Source of the DNA: an archaeon
Lineage (GTDB): Archaea; Nanobdellota; Nanobdellia; Woesearchaeales; JAGVOV01
Assembly: GCA_020052545.1 (NCBI GenBank)
Contig: JAGVOV010000076.1
Span: forward strand, 1 to 7,599
Reading direction: 5' to 3'
Length of the DNA stretch: 7,599 nucleotides
Part shown: one piece after another, positions 1 through 5,426 of the stretch
Layout of the letters: each line of letters opens with the position of its first letter
How positions within the stretch are numbered: the stretch's first letter is position 1
Translations under genes and position numbers: made by a program
The notes under the pieces: model-generated
What the model was told of the DNA's origin: nothing
The model's database searches: none
Seen by the model: the letters and a program-made list of their open reading frames with translations, nothing else

Positions 1-255
1 AAGGCATGTCTTGCCAAAAATGTGTTTCGACCAGGAGACATTGCCGAAAATGCTCAGGTTAGAAAGGTCTAGCTTCTTTTCGCTGACATTTGTATATACC
101 CTCTTGAAGACGCTCGCGAATGACTGCTTTATGTAGCTCCAGCTTAAAGTGCCATTGCTTGTTTTCTCTGACTTCTTGTCATAAAGGTAGAAGAAGACAC
201 CGCCAAAAACGACAAGATAAAGGATGAGGAAGCTGACAGCGACTTTTGTGTTCAT
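1..255 (-). CDS. Membrane-anchored protein of unknown function (N-terminal part, runs off the window)
   Basis: The frame is open from an ATG at 255 to the left edge, giving the first 85 residues; the C-terminus lies outside the window. Residues 1-24 form one hydrophobic segment (VAVSFLILYLVVFGGVFFYL) after MNTK, followed by a charged DKKSEK stretch. It is therefore either a signal anchor or an uncleaved signal peptide, with the rest probably outside the membrane. The visible remainder is Ser/Asn/Lys-rich with no motif I recognise. The gene begins 25 bp after the topA stop in the same direction. A consensus TATA box (TTTAAATA, 278-285) overlapping the end of topA suggests it can also be transcribed separately as a leaderless mRNA. 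Function unknown. Confidence 0.72.
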   Translation of the reverse strand, partial: MNTKVAVSFLILYLVVFGGVFFYLYDKKSEKTSNGTLSWSYIKQSFASVFKRVYTNVSEKKLDLSNLSIFGNVSWSKHIFGKTCL

Positions 256-277
256 ATTGTCTTACTGTCAGAACAGG

Positions 278-285
278 TATTTAAA
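278..285 (-). promoter_or_regulatory. TATA box for the gene starting at 255
   Basis: On the minus strand the octamer reads TTTAAATA, a match to the archaeal TATA consensus, centred about 26 bp upstream of the ATG at 255. That spacing places transcription initiation at or next to the start codon, so a leaderless transcript is inferred. The box overlaps the last codons and stop of topA, and no Shine-Dalgarno sequence precedes the ATG. Confidence 0.6.
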
Positions 286-2524
286 TGTTGTCGCCCTTAT
301 TCTCGTTTTTGCTATCTTTCTTCTCAATCTTCTCTATATGCCTACATTTTGGGAAAGTTGAGCAGCCATAGAATTTGCCGTATATACTTTTCCTCAGCAC
401 AAGGTTGCTGCCGCATTTTGGGCATTTCTTGTCAATCTTCCCAGATTCAACGTTATCGGCTTCTTTGCGGAGCTTAAGATCTTCAATCTGCTTCGACTTG
501 CACTCAAGGTTGATGCATATATTCTGCTTCGATGATCTTTTCCTCTTTATCGCTATCATGGGATGCTGACAGTGCTCGCACATCTCTTTGGAAACTTCTA
601 TCATGCCGTTCACCGGCAGCTTGAATGTTGTCTTGCAGTCAGGATACTTGTCACAAGCGATGAAGCGGCCGAATTTGCCTCGCCTGATCATCAGCATGCC
701 ATCTTTGCAGTTGGGACACTTCCCCACAGTGTTGATGGTGTTCTGCGCCTCGATGTTCGCTTCCATCAGATTCTTTCCAATCTCTTTCTCATTCTTCTTG
801 ATGACTGTCAGAATCTTCGTCAAAACTTTCTGGGCCTCTTCCAAGACTTGCTCATTTGTCTTCTTCTTTTCCCTTATCTGGTCCATCTCCACTTCAAAAT
901 GCCTTGTCAGCTTGTCGTCAAGTATCTTTGGGCAGTATTTCTGCAAAGTGTCGACAGTGTGGATGCCAAGTTCTGTTGCTTCTAATGACAGCCCTTTAAC
1001 ATAATTTCTTGCATATAATGTCTCGACTATCGCGGCCCTTGTGGCTTTTGTGCCCAAATTCTTTTTCTCAAGTGCCTTTATTATCGAAGCAGGTGTGTAT
1101 CTAGCTGGCGGCAATGTCTGTTCTTCATGCTTGGCTATCTTCCTGACATCAAGGCTTTGGCCTTTCTCAAGCTTCGGCAGCTCAATCTCCTCAAGCTTCA
1201 CATAAGGGAGGTAGAATACATGCCAGCCCTGGCCTATTGTCCTTGTCCCTTTCGCTATGAACAATTCTTCCTTGCAGCTTATTGCCACATTCACAGTCTC
1301 TCTCACTGCTACATCAGCGAAAGTTGCCATGAACCTCTTGACTATGAGGTCATAAATCTTCTGCTGCCTCCCTGCCACGTGAGGCACTATTCCGGTGGGA
1401 TAGATTGCAGGATGCGCCGGATCGGTCTTCTTTCCATTGTTCGGCTGCAGCGATTTCTTCGCGAGAATCTTTTCCGCATTTGCCTTGTACCTTTCATCTT
1501 TTGCCAGAAGCGAAAGTATCTTTGTAAAACCTATCTCCTTCGGCAGCTGCTGGCTGCTTGTCCTTGGATAAGATATGCTGCCTGCGATATAAAGCTCTTG
1601 CGCTATCGCCAGGGAATCCTTAGGCTGTATCTTGAATATCCTATAAGCTTCAGTCTGCAGGCTAGTGAGGTCGAACGGATGCGGCTGCTGCTGCTCAAAC
1701 TGGGTCTTCTCAACAGATGCAATGATAGCTTTCTTCGTCCCTTGGATTTTCTTCATGACATCTTCTGCATTCTCCTTCACCCAGAACTTGTCTTCCTTGT
1801 GCCACGCAACTATAGTTTCTTTCTTCTGCGTCTCGGCATCAAGTTCGATCTGCCAGTAGGGCTGTGACTTAAATCCTTTTATCTCATGCTCCCTATCAAC
1901 AACAATCTTCAATGCCGGCCCCTGTACTCGGCCGGAGCTCATTATCTTAAAGTTGCCTATGCTCTTTATCGCGCCCGTCAATGCCCTTGAGAGATTGATA
2001 CCATAATACCAGTCAAGCTCATGCCTCGTCAAGCCTGCATTTGCCTGGCCCCACTCAAGCGTCTTCATCTTATTGTCATAAGCTTCTACCAGATCTTGTT
2101 TTGTCAATGTAGAGAATTTCATCCTGCTGCCGTCCTGCTGCCTGCAGATATGCCTAAGAACGTTGACGCCTATAACTTCTCCTTCAATATCAAAATCTGT
2201 CGCTATCGTGAATTCTTTCGCGCCCTTAGTCAGCTTCTTTATGGCTTCATAATACTTTTTTGTGAAGTCGCTGCCCTTGCTTACCTCATAGGTCGGCTGC
2301 CAGTTGACATCGAAGACAGGGTATCGCATGCCTTTCTTCTCTTTCTCTGCCACGGTGAAGAGATGGCCGACGGCGCATGCTACCATTATGTCCTTATTTT
2401 TTCTCGTTATATTGTAATAAGGCACGCCCTTATAGCTCTCTTTTATCGCCTTTCCTTCAGCCAAAGCCTCAGCTATTTTCTTCGCCGCCTGGGGCTTCTC
2501 TGTTATTATCAATTCGTATGGCAT
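281..2524 (-). CDS. topA: DNA topoisomerase I, archaeal type IA (TopA)
   Basis: A 747-residue type IA topoisomerase, which cuts one DNA strand through a 5'-phosphotyrosine link and passes the other strand to relax negative supercoils. The N-terminal Toprim domain shows Glu9 in IITEKP and the acidic metal motif TDFDIEGE (Asp110, Asp112, Glu114). The nucleophile is Tyr319 in GSISYPRTS, followed by Arg321. The C-terminus carries three four-cysteine zinc ribbons: Cys603/606/624/630, Cys649/652/670/675 and Cys701/704/721/727. The last ends in a lysine-rich tail. Length and layout fit archaeal topoisomerase I rather than reverse gyrase, as there is no helicase half. The ATG at 2524 is supported by a TATA-like box about 26 bp upstream. 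No frameshift or missing catalytic residue is seen. A membrane protein gene follows 25 bp downstream. Confidence 0.96.
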   Translation of the reverse strand: MPYELIITEKPQAAKKIAEALAEGKAIKESYKGVPYYNITRKNKDIMVACAVGHLFTVAEKEKKGMRYPVFDVNWQPTYEVSKGSDFTKKYYEAIKKLTKGAKEFTIATDFDIEGEVIGVNVLRHICRQQDGSRMKFSTLTKQDLVEAYDNKMKTLEWGQANAGLTRHELDWYYGINLSRALTGAIKSIGNFKIMSSGRVQGPALKIVVDREHEIKGFKSQPYWQIELDAETQKKETIVAWHKEDKFWVKENAEDVMKKIQGTKKAIIASVEKTQFEQQQPHPFDLTSLQTEAYRIFKIQPKDSLAIAQELYIAGSISYPRTSSQQLPKEIGFTKILSLLAKDERYKANAEKILAKKSLQPNNGKKTDPAHPAIYPTGIVPHVAGRQQKIYDLIVKRFMATFADVAVRETVNVAISCKEELFIAKGTRTIGQGWHVFYLPYVKLEEIELPKLEKGQSLDVRKIAKHEEQTLPPARYTPASIIKALEKKNLGTKATRAAIVETLYARNYVKGLSLEATELGIHTVDTLQKYCPKILDDKLTRHFEVEMDQIREKKKTNEQVLEEAQKVLTKILTVIKKNEKEIGKNLMEANIEAQNTINTVGKCPNCKDGMLMIRRGKFGRFIACDKYPDCKTTFKLPVNGMIEVSKEMCEHCQHPMIAIKRKRSSKQNICINLECKSKQIEDLKLRKEADNVESGKIDKKCPKCGSNLVLRKSIYGKFYGCSTFPKCRHIEKIEKKDSKNENKGDNI

Positions 2525-2545
2525 TGTTCAAAGGAAACTGGAAAC

Positions 2546-2553
2546 CATATAAA
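2546..2553 (-). promoter_or_regulatory. TATA box of topA
   Basis: The minus strand reads TTTATATG, centred 25-26 bp upstream of the topA ATG (2524), which predicts a leaderless mRNA. The hexamer AACGTT lies immediately upstream (2554-2559), in the BRE position. A second AT-rich stretch (tatatata near 2570-2577) is too far away for a leaderless start but could be an alternative promoter. Confidence 0.5.
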
Positions 2554-2592
2554 AACGTTACCTATTACTATATATAGCGTTTGATCACTACA

Positions 2593-2606
2593 GAAAAATG
2601 GAAAAC
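2593..2606 (-). terminator. Possible T-rich terminator after the Lrp-type gene
   Basis: Beginning five bases past the TGA stop of the regulator, the minus strand reads TTTTCCATTTTTC. Archaeal RNA polymerase can stop at such T-rich tracts without a hairpin, and no stem-loop is visible. The tract lies between this gene and the topA promoter, consistent with separate transcription of the two genes. Confidence 0.35.
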
Positions 2607-2610
2607 GGAC

Positions 2611-3042
2611 TCATCTTACTATGAAATCCTCGCTTTTCAGCTCTTCAAGGACATAATGTGGCTTCACGCCCAAAGCTCCATTTCTCAAAAGCTCCTCGGA
2701 AAAATGTTCATATTCACCAAAATCTCTGAAAAAGCATTCGAAGAAAAGCTTGTTCTTTGTGTTGACTGCCTGTATTGAATTCACTTTGCTGCTTGACTTG
2801 AGGAATTCTTGCAGCTTAATGCTGCCTTCCTCACAGCCCGCGATGAAAGCTACCCTAAGACCGAAGCCAAGCTTTGAGAAGTCACAGAGAGAGACATTCC
2901 TCATAGTCAATCTTCTCAGGCTCTTGATCTGCCTCGCGACCGTGGATTTAGGCATATTCAATCTCTTTTTTATCTCCTCAAGATTCATCCTTGAATTCCG
3001 CCTGAGCTCAGCCAAAACCAGCTTCTGTTTCTCTGTAAGCAT
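2611..3042 (-). CDS. Lrp/AsnC-family transcriptional regulator
   Basis: A 143-residue protein with an N-terminal helix-turn-helix at about residues 4-40 (QKLVLAELRRNSRM, then LEEIKKRLNMPKSTVARQIK), typical of Lrp/AsnC proteins. A C-terminal half of about 95 residues matches the RAM/effector domain layout: strand with LGFGLRVAFIAG, helix EGSIKLQEFLKS, strand VNSIQAVN, strand KLFFECFFRD, helix EYEHFSEELLR, final strand HYVLEELK. The usual Gly-x-Tyr-Asp loop before the third strand reads NTKNK instead, so any ligand may differ from the amino acids bound by classical family members. Such proteins normally form dimers or octamers and often regulate their own gene. The ATG at 3042 is preferred over an in-frame TTG at 3150. 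It gives the standard family length, the HTH begins right after it, and a TATA-like box sits 26 bp upstream. Targets are unknown; topA is the next gene downstream. Confidence 0.85.
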   Translation of the reverse strand: MLTEKQKLVLAELRRNSRMNLEEIKKRLNMPKSTVARQIKSLRRLTMRNVSLCDFSKLGFGLRVAFIAGCEEGSIKLQEFLKSSSKVNSIQAVNTKNKLFFECFFRDFGEYEHFSEELLRNGALGVKPHYVLEELKSEDFIVR

Positions 3043-3064
3043 GTTGTTTTTTCCTGTCCCATCA

Positions 3065-3072
3065 ATTAATAA
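3065..3072 (-). promoter_or_regulatory. TATA box of the Lrp-type gene
   Basis: The minus strand reads TTATTAAT, centred 26 bp upstream of the ATG at 3042. This spacing supports that ATG as the true, leaderless start. The hexamer AACGTT (3071-3076) overlaps its upstream edge, as at topA. Confidence 0.5.
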
Positions 3073-3242
3073 CGTTTTCTCTCGCTCAACCGATGGATTT
3101 GCAGCTTTTTTCCATTTTTTGCAGCCAATGCGCAGGTTGAATCGTCCCAATGCATATTTTTGGCCAGATATTTAGCACTATAGAATGAAATCACAGAGGT
3201 TTTAATAATATTATTTTGATAAACCCTTAAATTATCCATCCC

Positions 3243-3249
3243 AAAAAAA
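3243..3249 (-). terminator. Poly-T terminator of the protease operon
   Basis: On the minus strand a run of seven T residues lies 19 bp past the TGA stop of the propeptide-like gene. Runs of this kind are sufficient for intrinsic termination in archaea. Its position marks the likely end of the two-gene protease transcript. Confidence 0.5.
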
Positions 3250-3268
3250 GATTGTCCGTCCCTATCGG

Positions 3269-3532
3269 TCATTTTTCAGAATTAATATCTTTTTTCGGAA
3301 AACCCTCGCCTTTCGGCAGAGAATATTCGGCCTGCGGCTTGAGGATTAAATTATCTTTTTTAAGGATTTCCTCAAGCCTTGACATTTCCTCAGATTGCAT
3401 GTTCGGAAGCTTGACAAAGATTGCTGTGGTGTATTTTGATTGCATTATATCTTTCAAGCCAAGCTCAGCCAATCTTTTCACAACAGGATCTTTCCCAACT
3501 TTTTCATCATAGATGACTTGATAATTCTTCAT
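3269..3532 (-). CDS. Stand-alone subtilisin-propeptide (I9 inhibitor)-like protein
   Basis: An 87-residue protein whose pattern fits the beta-alpha-beta-beta-alpha-beta fold of subtilisin propeptides and I9 inhibitors. It shows a strand YQVIYDE (4-10), helix DPVVKRLAELGL (15-26), strands around KYTTAIFVKL (33-42), helix SEEMSRLEEILKKD (47-60), strand LILKPQAEYSL (62-72), and a flexible charged tail. In propeptides the segment after the last strand lies in the protease active site; here that would be AEYSL or the following Pro-Lys-Gly-Glu. The ATG overlaps the protease stop (ATGA) and is preceded by AAGGA six bases upstream, so the two genes are co-transcribed and translationally coupled. No signal peptide or membrane segment is seen. 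Inferred role: a folding helper or inhibitor acting in trans on the upstream subtilase. The coding call is firm; the fold assignment is by pattern only. Confidence 0.68.
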   Translation of the reverse strand: MKNYQVIYDEKVGKDPVVKRLAELGLKDIMQSKYTTAIFVKLPNMQSEEMSRLEEILKKDNLILKPQAEYSLPKGEGFPKKDINSEK

Positions 3533-4920
3533 TTTAGATCCTTCACAAGATTATAAGCTTGCGCTAGCTTGATTTCATACCCACTTAAGTCCTTATCATC
3601 AATATTTATTCCCGAAACTTTCAATAGTCCTTCCAGTTCTTTTGCTTCAATCTTCTTCAAAGATTTCCCTAATGCGGCCAGAGCAGTTATATGGGGAGTT
3701 GCCATTGAAGTACCGCTGAAGATGCCATAATCATTGTCTGGTAGGCTTGAATATATGTCGACGCCCGGAGCCGCTATGTCCACCATATCATTCGAATTGC
3801 TGAAATATGCCTTTTTTCTATTCCTTGTTGTCGCCGCCACGCTTACGACACCATCAAGTGAAGCAGGATAATTGTAATGGCTGTTGCCATCGTTTCCAGC
3901 TGCTGCGGCGACGAAAATTCCCCTTTTGTATGCTTCGCTGCACACCTGCTGCAATGGTAAGGAGGTTGCTGGGCTGCCGAGGCTCATGTTTATCGCATCC
4001 ACATTGTCATCTATCGCCATCTCTATGGCCGCGATGACATCAGCTTCGCTTCCTGACCCGTCCTCATCAAGGACGCGGTATGCGAGCAGTGTGCATTCGT
4101 TGGCTATGCCAACTTTTTTTCCTGCAACAGTTCCAGCAACATGGGTGCCATGGCCATTCAAATCATAAGGATCCTCTTTGTCCTCGACAAAGTCATATCC
4201 TTTGTCTTTCCCGAATCTCTCTTTCAGCTCATCATGGGTGTAATCGACGCCTGTGTCTATTACCCCTATCAAGGATTTTTCACCTCTTGTTACTTCTTGA
4301 GCTTCATAAGCCTGGATGTCCTCAAGATTCCAGTCAAGGCCTTCTGTCTTCTTTATGTTCCTGATAGGCCTGAAAGGCTCAGGCAGCCTGAATATGTTGC
4401 TTCTCCTGGCCCTCTTGACCCTTTTTGTATATGATGCAGCATTTGCGGAGAAGCTACTCTTGCTAAAAGTCTCAAGTATCCTTGCACTCTCCTTTCCATC
4501 ACAGAACAAGGATATCGCTGAAGCATACTGATGTACATTTATCCTTGCCTCAAACTCTTTTTTCAGGAATTCCCCAAAATCCCCTTTAAGCGAATAGCAG
4601 CCGGAGTCATCGCAGAGCTCAATTATCAGCGCTTCTTGCTTCCTTCTTGGCTCAAAATTATGTTTTTCGTTTTTTCTCGGCCTATAATTGGCAAGCACTT
4701 CATCAACAAGATAAGCAAGCTCGCCTTCTCTCGGCCTTATCTTCTTCTCATTGAGCTTATTGAGATAGCCATGCTGCAGCTTATCTATGATCCCTGAAAG
4801 GCCAAAGATGAACTTGTTCCAGTCTGTCGTTGAAAGTATTGCCTTCTTCGCCCTGAAGAATTCCGGGTCAAGGTCAAGCCTGTAGAAGTCAAGTATCGTG
4901 TAGCCTGCAAGTTCTTTCAT
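3529..4920 (-). CDS. Subtilisin-like serine protease (S8 family)
   Basis: A complete S8 peptidase. Numbering here is from the ATG at 4920 (463 aa). The catalytic Asp222 lies in GVIDTGVDYTHDEL, His257 in NGHGTHVAGT, the oxyanion-hole Asn343 in AAAAGNDG and Ser405 in SGTSMATPH. The catalytic domain fills about residues 212-455. Ahead of it are about 200 residues. Part of these (about 95-172: strand ALIIEL, helix GEFLKKEF, strand ISLFCD, helix ARILETFS) resembles an I9 propeptide; the first 90 match nothing I recognise. No signal peptide or transmembrane helix is visible from this start, suggesting an intracellular enzyme. An in-frame TTG at 5037 would add 39 residues (502 aa) and fits the TATA-like sequence at 5063-5070. 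However, that extension is AT-rich and lacks domain features, so ATG is preferred. The last codons overlap the start of the propeptide-like gene. Confidence 0.9.
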   Translation of the reverse strand: MKELAGYTILDFYRLDLDPEFFRAKKAILSTTDWNKFIFGLSGIIDKLQHGYLNKLNEKKIRPREGELAYLVDEVLANYRPRKNEKHNFEPRRKQEALIIELCDDSGCYSLKGDFGEFLKKEFEARINVHQYASAISLFCDGKESARILETFSKSSFSANAASYTKRVKRARRSNIFRLPEPFRPIRNIKKTEGLDWNLEDIQAYEAQEVTRGEKSLIGVIDTGVDYTHDELKERFGKDKGYDFVEDKEDPYDLNGHGTHVAGTVAGKKVGIANECTLLAYRVLDEDGSGSEADVIAAIEMAIDDNVDAINMSLGSPATSLPLQQVCSEAYKRGIFVAAAAGNDGNSHYNYPASLDGVVSVAATTRNRKKAYFSNSNDMVDIAAPGVDIYSSLPDNDYGIFSGTSMATPHITALAALGKSLKKIEAKELEGLLKVSGINIDDKDLSGYEIKLAQAYNLVKDLK

Positions 4921-5062
4921 GCAGCCTATTTTGCCTTGGTTGTTAAGCAGCGTTTTGGGAAAGAAAGCGAAGAAATTGCAGATTAAACGAAAGTATTCTT
5001 TGGTTTTTGGAAGAATTCCTTTAACCTTAAAAATCAACCCAAAACATTATGCCACCAGCAAA

Positions 5063-5070
5063 TTTTTAAA
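5063..5070 (+). promoter_or_regulatory. TATA box of tRNA-Arg, possibly shared with the divergent protease
   Basis: The plus strand reads TTTTTAAA, centred 28 bp upstream of the mature tRNA 5' end, preceded by GCAAAT that resembles a BRE. On the minus strand the same bases read TTTAAAAA. They lie 27-30 bp upstream of the TTG at 5037, so bidirectional use is possible. BRE-like bases favour the tRNA direction. Confidence 0.5.
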
Positions 5071-5094
5071 CCAAGAAGATTATCTCAAGGCTGT

Positions 5095-5168
5095 GCCTGG
5101 TTGGTATAGCTTGGACAGCATGAGAGCTTGCGGAGCTTTAGACCTGGGTTCGAATCCCAGACCAGGCG
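5095..5168 (+). tRNA. tRNA-Arg (anticodon GCG)
   Basis: The sequence folds as a standard 74-nt cloverleaf. The acceptor stem GCCTGGT pairs perfectly with ACCAGGC (5161-5167) and the discriminator is G5168. The anticodon stem AGAGC/GCTTT encloses the seven-base loop TTGCGGA, giving anticodon GCG at 5130-5132, which reads CGC/CGU arginine codons. The variable loop is AGAC. The T arm is a perfect five-pair stem CTGGG/CCCAG with loop TTCGAAT. The D stem (GTAT/GCAT) is weak, with one A-C mismatch and two G-U pairs. No CCA is encoded, so it must be added afterwards. No intron is evident. Confidence 0.86.
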
Positions 5169-5188
5169 TTTATTCTCACCTTAATAAT

Positions 5189-5217
5189 CTAAAGAGAAAG
5201 TTCGGCTTCCTGCCGAA
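5189..5217 (-). terminator. Hairpin plus pyrimidine tract terminator after the small RHH-like gene
   Basis: Directly after the TGA stop, the minus strand forms a perfect 6-bp stem TTCGGC / GCCGAA around a five-base loop (5201-5217), followed by CTTTCTCTTT. This resembles a bacterial-style intrinsic terminator. It may also separate this transcript from the convergent tRNA, whose 3' end is only 33 bp away. Confidence 0.55.
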
Positions 5218-5379
5218 TCATATCTGCCCTGTCTGCGAATACTTCTTCATGAGCCTCTCCACAACTATGTTGGGAGCAAATCCCGTCCTTCCACAAGACC
5301 TGATGAACTCATCATAAGTCGGCTTGTCTATGTTATAGTCTATCCTCACTTTTTGCGGCCCCTTTGCTGTTGCTGCCAT
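5218..5379 (-). CDS. Small ribbon-helix-helix-like protein (53 aa)
   Basis: A short frame from ATG 5379 to TGA 5218 encodes 53 residues. After a short Ala/Lys-containing start, it has a strand-like KVRIDYNID (10-18). A helix PTYDEFIRSCGRTG (20-33), a turn, and a second helix NIVVERLMKKYS (38-49) follow. Strand-helix-helix at this size is the ribbon-helix-helix (Arc/CopG/MetJ) plan, a dimeric DNA-binding fold. The turn RTGFAPNIVVERL resembles the region where such proteins have G-x-S-x-S-x-x-I. The gene is supported by a strong Shine-Dalgarno sequence GGTGAT four bases before the ATG, an upstream TATA box, and a hairpin terminator. Its operator targets are unknown, and no toxin partner is adjacent, so it is probably a regulator or chromatin-like protein rather than an antitoxin. 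Confidence 0.75.
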   Translation of the reverse strand: MAATAKGPQKVRIDYNIDKPTYDEFIRSCGRTGFAPNIVVERLMKKYSQTGQI

Positions 5380-5383
5380 AATT

Positions 5384-5390
5384 ATCACCC
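5384..5390 (-). promoter_or_regulatory. Shine-Dalgarno site of the small RHH-like gene
   Basis: The minus strand reads GGGTGAT four bases before the ATG at 5379, matching the archaeal anti-Shine-Dalgarno core (GGTGAT). It decides the start codon. It also sets this gene apart from its neighbours, whose first genes appear leaderless and lack such a site. Confidence 0.65.
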
Positions 5391-5411
5391 TTGTCCTGAG
5401 AAATAAGCATC

Positions 5412-5419
5412 GTTTATAA
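5412..5419 (-). promoter_or_regulatory. TATA box of the small RHH-like gene
   Basis: The minus strand reads TTATAAAC, centred about 37 bp upstream of the ATG, so initiation near 5390 would leave a leader of about 10 nt that just includes the Shine-Dalgarno site. It lies in the 47-bp gap after the PHP-domain gene, implying a separate transcript. Confidence 0.5.
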
Positions 5420-5426
5420 GCTTTGT

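Larger units (their letters stand above)
3043..3268. other. AT-rich intergenic region upstream of the Lrp-type gene
   Basis: This 226-bp gap between the propeptide-like gene and the regulator contains the regulator's TATA box, a T7 terminator tract, and a perfect 12-bp palindrome AATAATATTATT at 3204-3215. Lrp-type proteins often bind AT-rich palindromes, so the palindrome could be an operator, but at about 165 bp upstream of the start this is speculative. Open frames crossing the gap show no recognisable protein features. Confidence 0.45.

Noticed and set aside
1127..1867. Long plus-strand frame opposite topA (246 aa)
   Set aside because: It is antisense to a well-supported topA gene, its translation shows no domain, and no promoter or ribosome site is evident.
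3043..3150. N-terminal extension of the Lrp-type regulator from a TTG at 3150
   Set aside because: It covers the promoter with the correctly spaced TATA box, adds 36 residues outside the family fold and uses a weaker start codon.
2750..3175. Plus-strand frame opposite the Lrp-type gene (141 aa)
   Set aside because: It is a shadow of the minus-strand regulator and has no independent evidence.
3066..3272. A 68-aa minus-strand frame starting with an ATGA overlap on the stop of the propeptide-like gene
   Set aside because: It runs through a T7 terminator tract and the Lrp-type gene's TATA box, its composition is AT-rich and its product has no recognisable features. A third cistron is possible but not supported.
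5095..5168. Attachment site or integrated element at the tRNA
   Set aside because: No direct repeat of the tRNA 3' end, integrase or foreign-looking gene was seen nearby.
4919..5317. Plus-strand frame of 132 aa spanning the tRNA
   Set aside because: It reads through tRNA-Arg and antisense to the small RHH-like gene; no protein similarity is visible.
5218..5379. RHH-like protein as the antitoxin of a toxin-antitoxin pair
   Set aside because: No adjacent small toxin-like gene exists. Its neighbours are a tRNA and the PHP gene, which has its own promoter and is separated by 47 bp.
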